A stretch of DNA of 64,000 nucleotides from Triticum aestivum (Eukaryota > Streptophyta > Magnoliopsida > Poales > Poaceae), in the NCBI RefSeq assembly GCF_018294505.1, contig NC_057801.1:431238619-431302618 (forward strand), given 5' to 3'. Within the stretch, counting starts at the first letter, position 1. Every line of letters begins with the position of its first letter. The translations under genes were made by a program, and so were the position numbers. Positions 22,064 through 33,591 of this stretch are shown piece by piece. The notes beneath the pieces are model-generated. The model was given only the letters and a program-made list of their open reading frames with translations. It was not told where the DNA came from and did not search any database.

Positions 22064-22500
22064 GGCCGCTTCTTGGGTCTCCCAAGTGTGCAGAGTACAA
22101 ATCCTACATGAAGCAAGAATAAAGGCTTCCTGAATTATTGTAGCAAGTGATTGATGGCACGGTGCAGTTGGATGCTTCTTACAGAATTGGATGCCTTGTA
22201 GCCTGGCAGGAGGTGCAACTTACCGGACGCGAAGTTTTCCATTCGAAATGTTTGAGGTATATTATTCCCTGAGTCATTAACGCACAATGGCACCAGGAAG
22301 CTTCCGAAGGTTTGCTGCCTGGTTTCTGTTGGTGTCTGGATGATCTCTCCCCCTCCGACGTAGGGGACACGGCTATAGCTTGTGTTGCGTTTGGCAAGTT
22401 GCCATGACGTCTTTTTTGTTTTTTTTTCGTTGATCCTATGGGATTTATAATAATTAAGTTGCATGTGTCAAGGGTGTCTTGTACAGTACTTTGTTTCAAA

Positions 22501-22543
22501 CTCCCTCCGTCCCATTACGTCCTAAATTATAGGACGGAGGGAG
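22501..22543. mobile_element. 43-bp miniature Stowaway
   Basis: CTCCCTCCGTCCCATTACGT..ATAGGACGGAGGGAG, which is little more than two termini back to back. It is the uninterrupted form of the element at 22746-22906. Confidence 0.85.
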
Positions 22544-22559
22544 TAGTTACTAAATATTA

Positions 22560-22731
22560 GACGGAGTAGTTCCTAAATATTTGTTTTTTTAGAGATTTCA
22601 AATAGACTACCACATACCTATGAATATAGACATATTTTAAAGTGTAGATTCACTTATTTTGTTTTATTTTGTTTTGTATGTAGCCATTTGTTGAAATCTC
22701 TAGAAAGACAAATATTTAGGAATGGAGAGAG
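22560..22731. mobile_element. Stowaway MITE
   Basis: TTCCTAAATATTTG near the left end and CAAATATTTAGGAATGG at the right end are inverted. The interior matches the intron-8 Stowaway at 16817 (AGAGATTTCAA, TAGACTACCACATAC). The left CTCCCTCC terminus is degenerate. Confidence 0.85.
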
Positions 22732-22745
22732 TACTCTGTTTCATA

Positions 22746-22906
22746 CTCCCTCCGTCCCATTACGTCTTAAATTATACTCACTCCCTCCGTTCGGAAATAC
22801 TTGTCGTAGAAATGCATAAAATGGATGTATCTAAAACTAAAATACGTCTAGATACATTCATTCTTTTGACAAATATTTTCGGACGGAGGGAGTAGGACGG
22901 AGGGAG
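22746..22906. mobile_element. Stowaway MITE containing a second Stowaway
   Basis: The outer termini are CTCCCTCCGTCCCATTACGT and GGACGGAGGGAG with flanking TA (22744-22745, 22907-22908). The interior after AAATTATA is occupied by the element at 22781-22892. Confidence 0.85.
22781..22892. mobile_element. Nested Stowaway MITE
   Basis: The termini CTCCCTCCGTTCGGAAATA and TATTTTCGGACGGAGGGAG are inverted. The element sits at a TA inside the outer MITE. An extra CTCA precedes the left terminus. Confidence 0.85.
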
Positions 22907-22999
22907 TAGTTTTTGGGATATTGTATCAGTAAGTGCCTTTGTTTCGTACTTCTTTTTGTTGAGGGACTATTTTCTTTTTTAAGGGTGCCAGCACTTCAT

Positions 23000-23420
23000 T
23001 GATTCATTTGAACATTAAGAGGGATGCGTATTGGGCATGCGGAGAAATGAGCGACAAGTGATGACCCTGATCAAGCAAAAGGGAGTGTTTGGCTAGATTA
23101 TGTGCATCACATTCGATGTTCTACTTTCAAAAGTAAAACTGCACTACTAAAGTTGGACCTATAAAGTGAAATCTCTCTAATCACTGTCAAATAAGCTCCT
23201 TTAGTTCTGTCTTGTATATCATGTACCATCGGTTTGCAGTCACACACCACCATGAGGCTCTAAGAGAAAGGTCTTCTGCGAGCGCGAGAGATTGTATTAG
23301 CAACGATGCTATAAACAAGTGGGAAGTCCGGACCAGGCCTGAGCAGAGCATGCACGGTAGCACCCATGTTGTAATAGGGCTGGGTCCCATGGCTATCTTT
23401 TTTCAGACAAATGACTGCAA
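23000..23420 (-). pseudogene. LINE RNase H-like relic
   Basis: On the - strand, across at least one frameshift, the translation shows RNase H-like landmarks of plant LINE ORF2 C-termini: a LALAEDLSLR helix, a VVCDCKPMV strand and an IREISLY segment. The 3' end lies near 23000 after a T-rich tract. Several stops are present, so it is dead. Confidence 0.5.
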
Positions 23421-23639
23421 TTTTTATGGGCAAACCCTATTTGACGCATTTTGCGTCAAACAGTCGGGAAAACGCACACGCGACGCGACCTATCGAGAGA
23501 TTTGGGCCGGCCCATCTACAGTTTACGCACAACTTCCAGGTTCCGGATTCGGGAAAACAATACAATTGGTAGGGATAAGGGTAAATTACCGCGAACCTCA
23601 ACTCCACCGAGTCATCTTGCTTCCGAATAGAGGAGTATA

Positions 23640-24290
23640 AAGGCTTCATGGTCTTGGCGGCCTTGGTCTCCTTCGGCACATCTGGCCCTTGTTCATCCCC
23701 TTTCAAGAACGACGAAGGCGGCAATGACACCACGCCATAGTCTAAGGCCACCCTCCTTGTCTTCCTCCTCCTCTAGTCCTGCCCCTTGGCATTAGACTTC
23801 GAGGTGTCGGCAGTAGGTTCCAACGAAGATGCAGAAATGAAAGGTGGGACAATGGACCCCATTTCTAGCGGCACCATAGGTGGTACCACGGCCTCAAGCA
23901 TGCAAGCCTCATGCCTCTCGATCTCCACCTTATCCACAACCTTATCATCGTTTGGCAAAAGGACTCCGGCATCCACTTCGCCACCAGCGGGGCAGTCCAG
24001 GACTTGTGGAGCGAAGGTTGAGAACGTCGCGACCTTAGGATCAATGGCCGGAGACGAGACATCTATAGCCAGAATAAAAATAGTTTCACCATGGAGTGAC
24101 AAAATCCCTAAGACTCCACGGGCAAAGACCAAAAGATGGAACACCTACCAGTCTCCGAAGCAACGACCTCCAGCCGCGTGCTCTGGTCAGCAGCCCGAGA
24201 CCTTTGCGGATTGGGCATGAGGGCTTCAACAACTGACTCCCTTGCCGTTGAGGACCCCACATTGTCCTCGTCAATAGTGTGGGTTCGAAA
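23640..24290 (-). pseudogene. LINE-like ORF1 relic, uncertain
   Basis: On the - strand about 120 residues are open (24144-23773), acidic and Val/Pro-rich, and they continue across a stop into a further open stretch (23751-23640). It lies just upstream, in the same orientation, of the LINE RNase H relic. This suggests a LINE that lost most of ORF2. No diagnostic domain is visible, so the assignment is contextual. Confidence 0.35.
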
Positions 24291-24321
24291 TCAATGTGAC
24301 CCGCACTCTACCCAATAAAAA

Positions 24322-24461
24322 ATAAGACCATCCAGGACTAGACCTTGGAGGCATATTTTTATAGAAGAAACTCTAAGCACCACGGGTCACTCCATGACTC
24401 GAACCCGGGTGGGCTTGATAGCTCCGTGCTATCCTAGCCAACAGGGTGACACCCTATTCTC
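24322..24461 (-). mobile_element. tRNA-derived SINE with direct-repeat flanks
   Basis: On the - strand an A-box-like TTGGCTAGGATAGCACGG (about 24442-24425) and a B-box-like GGGTTCGAGTC (about 24408-24397) are present. The insert is bounded by CACTCTACCCAATAAAA (24304-24320) and CACTCTACCCAATGAAA (24462-24478), a 17-bp target duplication with one mismatch. The - strand tail is T-rich. Confidence 0.7.
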
Positions 24462-24839
24462 CACTCTACCCAATGAAAAGGGAAAAATGAGCAAGGACGA
24501 AAACGCAGATCGACCGTGCTCGAATGTGTTGCGCTGCCACGGGGCTTCACCACCTTGATAGGAAGGACCACTGTCGGAGGAGCGCCGATGTCCTCCGTGG
24601 CCCTCCGTATCTTCGGGGAGCCCTCGTGGGGCTCCTCCTCTGGCTAAGCATCGGTGGCGGAGATCCTGCGCCATGGCTCCTCTCCAACGCTCGCGCAACC
24701 AAGGTCGCTTGCGCACCCCCTCACAGGCAAGACCACCCTCCTCCTTGGAGGCCTCTAAAACATCTCCAATGTATCTATTTTTCCAAACACTTTTGCTCTT
24801 GTTTTGGACTCAAGTTTGCATAATTTGAATGAAACTAAT

Positions 24840-26140
24840 CCGGACAGACACTGTTTTTAACATAACTACCATGGTGTTGTTGGTGCAGAAATAAAAGCTT
24901 TCGGAATTGGACAAAATTTAGTGGAGATTTTTTATTGAATAAAAAAAAATTGGTGCAAATATCCACTAGAGGGGGGCCACCAGCTGCTCACAAGGCAGCA
25001 GGGTTCGCGCACCCCCTGGGCACGCCCTGCTGTCTTGTGGGCCCCACATGGCTTCGTCTGACCTAATTCCACCTCCATAAGTACCGTATTCCCGAGAAAA
25101 AGATAAGAGAAGAAGTTTCATCGTATTTTACGATGTGAAGCCGCCGCCACCCCCTGTTTTTCATCAGGAGGGCTAATCTGGAGCCCGTTCGGGGCTTCAG
25201 AGAGGGGGATTCGTGGCCATCGTCATCATTAACTCTTCTTCATTAACAATTCCATGATGCACACCATCGGGTGTGAGTAATTTCTTTGTAGGCTTGCTGG
25301 GAGGTGATGGAGATGGATGAGATTTGTCATGTAGTTGAGTCAATTTGTTAGGGCTTGATCCATAGTATCCACTATATTCTGATTGATGTTTCTATGACTT
25401 TACTATGCTTAATGCTTGTCACTAGGGCCGAGTGCCATAATTTCAGATCTGAACCTATTATGTGTTCTTGAATATATATGAGTTCTTGATCCTATCTGCT
25501 AGTTATATGCTTTTGTTATTGTTCTCGACCGTTGACCCCAAGCTGACAATAATTGGCATACTCTCCGGGGATGACTGTAATTTGAGGAGTTCATATATTC
25601 ATCATGTGTTAATGCTTTGATCCAGTTCTCTATTAAAAGGAGGCCTTAATTACCCTTACATTTTCTTATGGACCCCGGAGGGTAGAACAAAAATGTCATG
25701 CAAATTCTTATTGTAAGCACGTATGACTATATACGAAATACATGCCTACATTAAATTGCTGAATTAGAGCTATTGTGTATCTCTCTAGGTTGTGACTTTT
25801 ACATAATGAATGTCATCCATACAAATATCCATCGCTAATCGAATGCCTATGCTTTACTCATATTATCTTTGCTAAGTTACTACTATTGCTGCTACTGTTC
25901 CAACTACTACAAAACTACTACTGTCACTGTTACTGCTACTATTGCTATTGTTTCCGCTGCTATCAAAACTATCATACTATTGTGCTACTGATACTTTTTT
26001 TGTAGAGAAATAACTTCTTAGGTGTGGTTGAATTGACTACTCAAATGCTAAGGCTTATAAATATTCTTTGAATCCCCTTGTGTCGAAACAATAAATTTGG
26101 ATTAAATACTACCCTCGAAGACTGTCGCGATCCCCTATAT
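24840..26140 (+). mobile_element. Probable LTR fragment of a Gypsy-type element
   Basis: The text near 26085-26135 (AATAAATTTGGATTAAATAC, ACTGTCGCGATCCCC) resembles the 3' end of Triticeae Gypsy LTRs. The middle is the usual AT-rich LTR body with GC-rich transcription-start-like sequence near 25000-25200. No TG start, target duplication or primer binding site was found. Trinucleotide-like (ACT)n text occurs near 25885-25950. Confidence 0.45.
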
Positions 26141-26470
26141 GTGGGTCATGAGGCTCATCATCATCCTTCTCCTCTTCGCTACTGCCATCGTCATTGTCCT
26201 CCTCTCGAGGAGGTGCGACAATCTTCCCCTTCTTGGGAGGGGGAGCTTTGTGAGCCGCGATCGCTTTCACCGGCCCCAACACCGTAGCTTGTCTACATAC
26301 AACTTGACTTTATAAAATTTTCTCCTAGCTTCACCGTTCATCTTTCAGGCCCAGTTATTATGCGCTGGATTTGGGCTGGTATTTCTAAAATAGTGAGCAG
26401 CATCAGGTCAGAACAAGCATTGATGGTTTTTCACTATTTTTTTGCCAGGTTTCATCCACAGGAAGAATAT
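26141..26470. other. Intergenic sequence, nothing recognised
   Basis: Short GC-rich stretch to 26280, then AT-rich. No gene called. Confidence 0.4.
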
Positions 26471-26883
26471 CTTCTGCACCGGTGCACCAAACACACATTT
26501 TAAAATGTAAAAAATAGCACATTTACACAACATCAATTTTGGTTGTCACAAAATTTTAAGTCAAAATTTGAAGCATAACTCGGCAAACAAAACTGACAAA
26601 TTTAACACTAAATAATACTCCCTCCATCCCTAAATTCTTGTCTTAGATTTGTCTATATACGAATGTGTAAATACATCCGTATATAGATAAATTTAAGACA
26701 AGAATTTTGGAACAGAGGGAGTACATAACATAAGTTGGGCTTTAGAATAGGCCCACTATCACATTGATATCAAACTGGTCATTTTTTATCTCAACAAATT
26801 ACTGATGTTGTGTCAATGTGCTAGAATTTTTTTTCAGATTTAAAAATATATTCTAGGGTATCCGGTGCACCGATAGCACCACA
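26471..26883. mobile_element. Foldback element with nested Stowaway
   Basis: AGCACATTTACACAACATCA (about 26516) on the left mirrors TGATGTTGTGTCAATGTGCT (about 26803) on the right. CCGGTGCACC words lie near both ends (26479, 26860). It therefore reads as one inverted-repeat element split by the Stowaway at 26618-26721. Exact ends are uncertain. Confidence 0.5.
26618..26721. mobile_element. Stowaway MITE
   Basis: A 104-bp element, CTCCCTCCATCCCTAAATTC to its inverted end, flanked by TA (26616-26617, 26722-26723). Confidence 0.92.
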
Positions 26884-27673
26884 AGTGTGGTGCACCGAAT
26901 ATATTCCCTCCGTCCACATTGTGCATACATACACGATCATCTGTTGTCAACAATAATAATTATAAATATATATGCGATCCTCACATAGGAATGTGTCTCT
27001 TTGAGTAGGTTGTGATGAAGCTCACGTGATGCCTGCCTCCTACGGTTACCGTACGCACGGAAGAGATCGATCCCTCGTCTCCGGTATCGGTATACACACA
27101 CGGATGTGAGGGGCGAGACTCTTTATCGAGTACCGTGCTCCAAGAAAAGGCCGAAAGAGGGCGCACCACATTGGCCATCAATCATGCTCCCCACACGCGA
27201 CGCGAGTGACACCAATAATAATACTATAATCATCACAGGTCCATCCACCTCCACCCCCAAAAGCTACCACCGCCATGTTTGCTTTTCTTTTCAGGCTATG
27301 CGTCTGTACTAGTAGCTAGAGACTTGCTTGACGGGGCAGTGAACAGGCCGGCATGGGCAGTGCGGTCCTGGCCTTTTGCTTTTCTTCTCTTGTGCTGTGC
27401 ATTAATCGATCTTTCTCCTGCTCACTGGCCATGGATGTGTACTGGCTGCATGGCTGCTCCGGCAGACTGGCGGCGCAGCCGGTTGCCTCCTCCAGTTGCC
27501 ATAGCACGCAACACCCACATGAAGCGTCACAACTCAGAAGAGTTGCGCCCAGGGACGACCGTCCATTTTAAACTTTGCACTTGTAGAGCTTAGCTAAATC
27601 GAATCCCAACTCCGAATCTTGGTCGTTAGGACCCTGAACTTATCGATCCCGGTCTCTAGAGTTGTTTTGCACG

Positions 27674-27677
<4 letters not shown>
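26884..27677. other. Intergenic sequence, nothing recognised
   Basis: Open frames between 27279 and 27593 overlap on both strands and show no domain or splice structure. No gene is called. Confidence 0.4.

Positions 27678-27748
<71 letters not shown>
27678..27748. repeat. (TA)n microsatellite, left side of the 4.3-kb element
   Basis: About 35 uninterrupted TA dinucleotides. It directly abuts the left terminal inverted repeat. Confidence 0.95.
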
Positions 27749-27752
<4 letters not shown>

Positions 27753-30700
27753 CGCGCTATTCGTCACCCTGGGTGAGGAATTCTTATTCCTCACCCCAGC
27801 CAGTTTCTATGCCCACGCTCAGAACCATAATCTGTAAGGAAAAACACGATTGTGAGGTAATATTACAGTGTGGAAGGAGCCAGTCACCGCTCTTACAGCT
27901 TGCATGCGAGTAAATTACTCCCTGTAGACGAGGAACCAGTCTGGCGCATCTTGACGTAATTTTACGGCCACACGGGTAATCTTACAGTAGCTGGACGTTC
28001 TTGATTTTTGACAGTAGCTAGGCTGCGTTCCTTATTTCATGTATTTTTCGTTAGTTCTTTTACTATCTCTATTGGACTCAGTACACCAGGTCTCTAGCAA
28101 AAGTGAAATATAGAAATGATTTAAGTAACACAGGCCATTATTACCATTCTGTGGAATGCATTTTTGGTAACAATAAGAAATACACGCAATTCATTCTGTA
28201 CGCTATGAATATTTTGTTAACAACGGAACAACAAAGTGGTCTAATAAATATATCTTGTGTAGTGGTTCTACTAAATATCTCACATAATAAAAACCATCCT
28301 CACAATTACAAATAAAATTCGTTTGGACACAATTGAGTGCTACTTAGCACTAAGTAACCAGCGGCATGAAAAAATCAGAAATCACTGCTGTATTACAAAA
28401 CTGAATACTACCAAACTTGAAACTGACTACTGCCGAACTTGATCTTCCAGGAGCTAAATTTGCAGGTGACCAGGGATTTTACGTCAACTTCATCTGTTCA
28501 GCAAGTTCTCCAGCGACTGAAACATTACTATCCATGAGCTGTAACCAACATAGTATCCTATTAATAGTACTGCACCCTTTAGGTTCACTTTTCTTCTCAC
28601 CAAAACCTAAATTTTGCTTCTGGTTACTAGAAAAAGAAAGTCTGAAATTTCAATTCAACATTACTAGTACCCACCATAGATACAGAGACGTTAATGTCTA
28701 TCCCTCTGTACACTAACCATCATCCGCTTGAACAGATTACTGACAAACAAAATATTTTCTCACAAGTGTACACACAAGCACATATAACACTTGAACGGTT
28801 AACAGGCTTCGCTAACCTAAAACTGGAAACAATGTTGAAATCAAAGACATCACAGATGGATTTCGGATGTACCAAATTCATCGGAATCACATGAACCCAT
28901 AACGCGCCGGATGCATGGTATGAATGAAAAATATATAGAGAAAAAATATAAAAGGCCAAACTATGTAACTACTGTTTCAATGCACACCAAACCATGTCTT
29001 TTTATCAAATTGTGCCAGACACAATATTGGGAGTCATCATATTAAACTAGTATGTGTCTTGTAACTTTTTAAGACATTGTCTCGCACCAAAGAGTCATCA
29101 AAATGTAACACATAATTGATCAGACACACATAATTGTGAGGCAAAATGCCAAACCTGCCAAGCTTATTATAGATGAATCAATATTAAATGGAAGTATGGA
29201 ACTAAACAAAAGCACATGTATTCTAGTGGTATAGTGGTACAAATATTTGAGGAAGAGGAAATTAACCATATTTGAATGGATTTCTCTGTATGATATGAAA
29301 ATAGGTTAAATGTGAATAAACCCGACATTTTCCATATATAAGAGTCCAAAGAAAAAATGATTGTGTGGATCTTCTTCACAGTATCCATGACTGAGGAATA
29401 AATTAAATTGATAGAGACTAGCTAGAATTGCATGATTACTCGCCAAACATAGAACATTCCCAACTGGTTTATGCTACAAAAAAAACAAGCAACAACCTGA
29501 ACACAAAAAAAAACAATTTTTCCTCTTACAGAAGATTACTCCTGGACTGAGGGCGGGTTAAACAAAAAAAAATCAACAAATTTTGACAGGCTGGATGAGG
29601 GTCAGGGTCCACCGCATGGTAATTAAAATAAATCTAACTCAGCTTCCATGAATATTTAGGGGCTGGGAGATGGTCAGTGTGCACCAACGTAATGTTTCCA
29701 ACCAACCACGTACGAAAAATCTAGCGTACTGTACGTAGTCATGTTCGGCAGCTAATGTAAGAACTAGTAGGTAGAGGCACGGTGGCACGCCGTGCCCTCG
29801 AGAGCCCAATTAGTTGTTGTTGGTGTGGCAAGAAAAGAGCAATTTAATATAAACATCACATGATCAAACTTCTGTCAATGCCTTTGTCAAGCTTACTGTA
29901 TATCAATTTGTATCAGCGCATGTAGCAGTAAATATGAAAGAAAGTTTGCGCTTCTGTAGAAGTAGCCACTTCATATGTAAGGTCTGAAACAATTCTAAAT
30001 GTCTAAAAATAACATAAACATTGTGCCAGCAATTTTAAAATCCTTAAAAATACTTACAAATAAGGGAAACTAAGAACTGCCTAGCAACGAACAATTACCT
30101 TATGTCGCCCCATTGGCCCATTTTACAACACAACCTTGTTTCGTTTTCAATTTTTACATCATGGTCATCTGGAAGACTGAGGCCATCGATTTATGCATTA
30201 GCACCTTTGTTCAAGAAACACTCAGTATTTTCCTTCATATGGATTGCAATCGAAGGAATTGGTAGGTTAGTACCTATATTAGCAGATTAAATATAGTAAG
30301 TTAAGCAATGAGAACACAGATTTTTCGTTCTCAACTGTGTTGACATCCAGCATGGAGACACTCACAAAGTCACAATGTGCCTCTGCTCAATCTACTTCTT
30401 CAGTGTTCTGGTGTTGAGAAAGGACAGACTAAGAACCTGAACTATCTGAAATTTGTAGGCCTGGACACATTGGCAGGTTGAACCCAAGGACACACTCGAT
30501 GCTTAGGTTGATGGCAAATGACATCTAGATGGGTCATCACAATATTGAGGCAGAGTTTCAAGGTTTGAGCACAATGTACATGTTCTTCCATGCCTCCTCT
30601 AGAGTTTTTTTTTTATTTTCTCCTCTAAAGTTTTGATCGAAGGTGTCTAGCGTCCTACAATACAAATCAAGCCAACATGAAAACAACCATGGTGCAAGTA

Positions 30701-32061
30701 CATTATCCCAAAATGATATCTATATATCAGACTCGGGGGCCTAAACTTGCATGTTGTTAAGTTACATCCTTGAAAATGTGTGGCAAAGTATAGCCGCACT
30801 TGAGAATGATCAGAGAAGTGGATAAGCTTAAGAAACGAAACCAACTATACACCGTCCTATTTCAAACAAAAAACTTAGGTCAATTCGAAGTGAAAGAAAA
30901 ATTAAATTGAATTATGAAAACATTTCTAAAAGGGACTACATGCAACTATTTATCTGTCATTCATATATGCTCCTTCTGTAAAAGCATTTTCAAAAGGGAT
31001 GGGGGCAGTATGTAAAGAAGGAGCATATACATAAGTTTCTCAATACCAATTTGCTCACTTAACTTTCTTTTTGATAAACAGTACGTTTTCTAAAAAAGAA
31101 GGAAAATGTACTCTTTGCTCACCGCTGAAGTAACTAAATATAGGTTGCTGCTGATTACAAAAAAGGTTAGATCACTTCAGTAAGTGCTTTTACACTCTAA
31201 TTCTGGATATTGTTGCGCGCGGTACCACTGGAGATTGGTATTGAGCTCACATGGCTATGCTCAGTACCATTTACACAGCTACACTGAACCCTGAACATTG
31301 CACTCTCTTTCTGGATGTTAAACTGGACTGAGTGCTCTTTTTGCCAGAAACTTTATCCAAAGAGCCAAAAATACCGGTGACTTCCGTGAGTATCGAAATA
31401 TTTATAATTAGTGAAAATAGTGACCTAACTAGAGCCAAAAGCAAAAAGTGTTCAATATGTTTTCGTCAAAATTCCTCAAAAAGGTGATTGGATTTCTGTC
31501 TAATTCAGAAAACAGAACTGGCCCTTTTCGCTGGACCGAAAAGCGGGCATCAGTGTTTCCTAAATCTTGCCAAACCATATTTAAGAACCATATGGAGATG
31601 GACGCCGGAGAAGGACGTTGCCTCCCCGAGCTCGCACCGAATCGTTGCAGTGCCCAATTCTCCTCCTGGTCCTTGCTGCATGACGAGGGAAAAGGGGGAG
31701 TACTCCACGCACGAGAGAGGGGAATGCACCTCCCGGTCGTCCCTCCGGCACCGTCGCCATCGCTGCCGCCGCCTCAGCAATCGTCGCCGGAGAGGATGGT
31801 CTGGGGTGAGAGGAACGGTGTCGAGCCCACCCGCCGGTCGCTTAACTGCTCATAGCTGATTAGAAAAAAAACAAATAGGTACGGGGAATGGGCTACCTCC
31901 TAAACGTAAATTTACGGCAGTGCAACCGAATTTTATATCGGTCGAGATTTGCTTAACCAGAACGTGCCTCGGTCGATGGACTTTTTTTTTGCGAGGAGCT
32001 CGGTCAATGGACTGGGGTGAAGAATAGCTTATTCTTCACCCTGGGTCACTAATAGAGTTTC
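27749..32061. mobile_element. 4.3-kb terminal-inverted-repeat element in a (TA)n tract
   Basis: The left end (27749-27797) contains GTCACCCTGGGTGAGGAATT and then ATTCCTCACCCCAG. The right end (about 32013-32061) contains the inverted counterpart CTGGGGTGAAGAATAG, then ATTCTTCACCCTGGGTCAC. Each end is itself a short hairpin. Both sides are bordered by TA dinucleotide repeats. This arrangement recalls Micron-type elements of rice, which target (TA)n. I recognise no transposase. The interior (27840-31900) is AT-rich and gene-flank-like, with a GC-rich block at 31590-31850. Confidence 0.65.
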
Positions 32062-32084
32062 TATATATATATATATATATATAT
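32062..32084. repeat. (TA)n microsatellite, right side of the 4.3-kb element
   Basis: About 11 TA units immediately outside the right terminal inverted repeat. Confidence 0.95.
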
Positions 32085-32489
32085 CCCAGAATGGGATAAT
32101 TTGCTAATTTTGCTGACTTACTTACCCACCTGTCATATTTATGTTCCACCTCTAGTCTCGTGAGGGCTGCCCAATAACTGATTCTTTTTGCAGTCGTGTC
32201 CACTTGCATAGCGAACTTAAACTGGTTTTCGTAATTCTTTTTTTTCGTACTCGTGCCCAAGTAACTCTTTTTTCTCTCGTTTGATTTTCCATTTACGTAA
32301 TTTCTATTATCATTTTATATCCCTTTTTGTTTCTTTTTAATTTACAATTTCCTTAGGCACTTTTATTTACTTATTCATTTTTCTTTCTTTCTTTATTTTT
32401 AACTTTTCCTATTCCCTATTTTATTATCAGATTTCTTTTTTAAACATTATGTATCTACTTTCATGTATATTTTCAAATATACAATGAGC

Positions 32490-33020
32490 ATTTTACAATA
32501 CATGGTCAATTCTCTTAAATATATCTTGAACATTTTTCAACTTCATCATTTTTTTTGAAAATCAATGAACATCTTTCAAACTTGTAAATATTTTTTAAAA
32601 AAATCATGAAAACTCAAATTCAAATATTTTTTTGACTTCGCGAACATGTTTCAAGTTTGTGCATATTTGTTCAACTTTTCAAAGGATTTTCAAACTCATG
32701 AACATTTTTTTTCAAATTCATCAACACTTTATAAATTTTTAAACATTTTTAGAGTTTGTGAACATTTTTTTCCATTTTTTAGAGTTTGTGATATTTTTTC
32801 AAAATCATGAATAGTTTTTAATATTCAAAACATTTCTGGAAGTCACAAAAAAATTCGAATGCAAGAAACCTTTTCAAATTTGCAAACATTTTTTGAGTTT
32901 CTTAAAAAAAATATCCAAACTCCTGAAGTTTTTTGTATTTAAGAATATTTTTAATTTCTGAACATTTGTTCTGATTTGCGAACATTTTGCAATATAATGC
33001 ACATTTTTTTTCAAATTAAA
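32490..33020. repeat. AT-rich degenerate GAACATTTTTT / TTCAAATT repeats
   Basis: Many imperfect copies of words such as GAACATTTTTTTCAAATTC with irregular spacing. This is a common texture of non-coding transposon interiors in grasses. No terminus is seen. Confidence 0.6.
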
Positions 33021-33309
33021 AAAACAAGTGACATTTTGCATGCTGGTAGGCCCATCAAAGGAGCGACCTAAAAGATGTAATCCCAGGACCATTGCTTTCC
33101 CGATGCACCAAACAGCTCGAGGGTTCGATTTAAACCGGGACTGATATACCAATGACCGTGATTCGAAGTTAGGGGTTTGATTTAACTAAGTTCTACAAGT
33201 TTAATGTTTAAAATGGACCTTTTCCACCAGCAACTAGTCCTCAACTCTTGACTCTATTTTACTATTTCGAGGTCTGTTCGGTCATTTTTTTGCTGGGAAA
33301 TTACTTGTA

Positions 33310-33591
33310 TTAGGGCATCTCCAAAGCGTCCGCAATCATCCGGACTGCACGGTCCGGGCATGTTATGTCATCCAATGCGGGCATGTATTGGTTCGCTGAG
33401 TGGTCCAAATGTACTTTTTTCGGCAAATCTCGGACAAAGTAGAGGTGTGGGGGATTTGCGGGAGTCCGGACAGACGCCACGTAGGATTCCGACACCCCTG
33501 GCCCACCCAATACCCCTCCCAGACCCCACGCCTCCATCCTCATATTTTCTCTCATTCCCTTTTTCTCTCTTGCCTTCACCGCCGCTCCACC
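33310..33591. mobile_element. DNA transposon end with GGGCATCTCC terminus, interrupted
   Basis: TTAGGGCATCTCCAAAGCGTCC is typical of the outer end of several grass DNA transposons and MITEs. It stops at 33591, where a CACTA terminus starts. The partner end was not found. Confidence 0.4.

Noticed and set aside
23786..24220. 144-codon + strand frame
   Set aside because: It opposes the LINE-like - strand relic, and its composition is explained by that reading.
27279..27593. 104-codon + strand frame with hydrophobic text
   Set aside because: Overlapping frames on both strands, no splice or promoter context, no recognisable domain.
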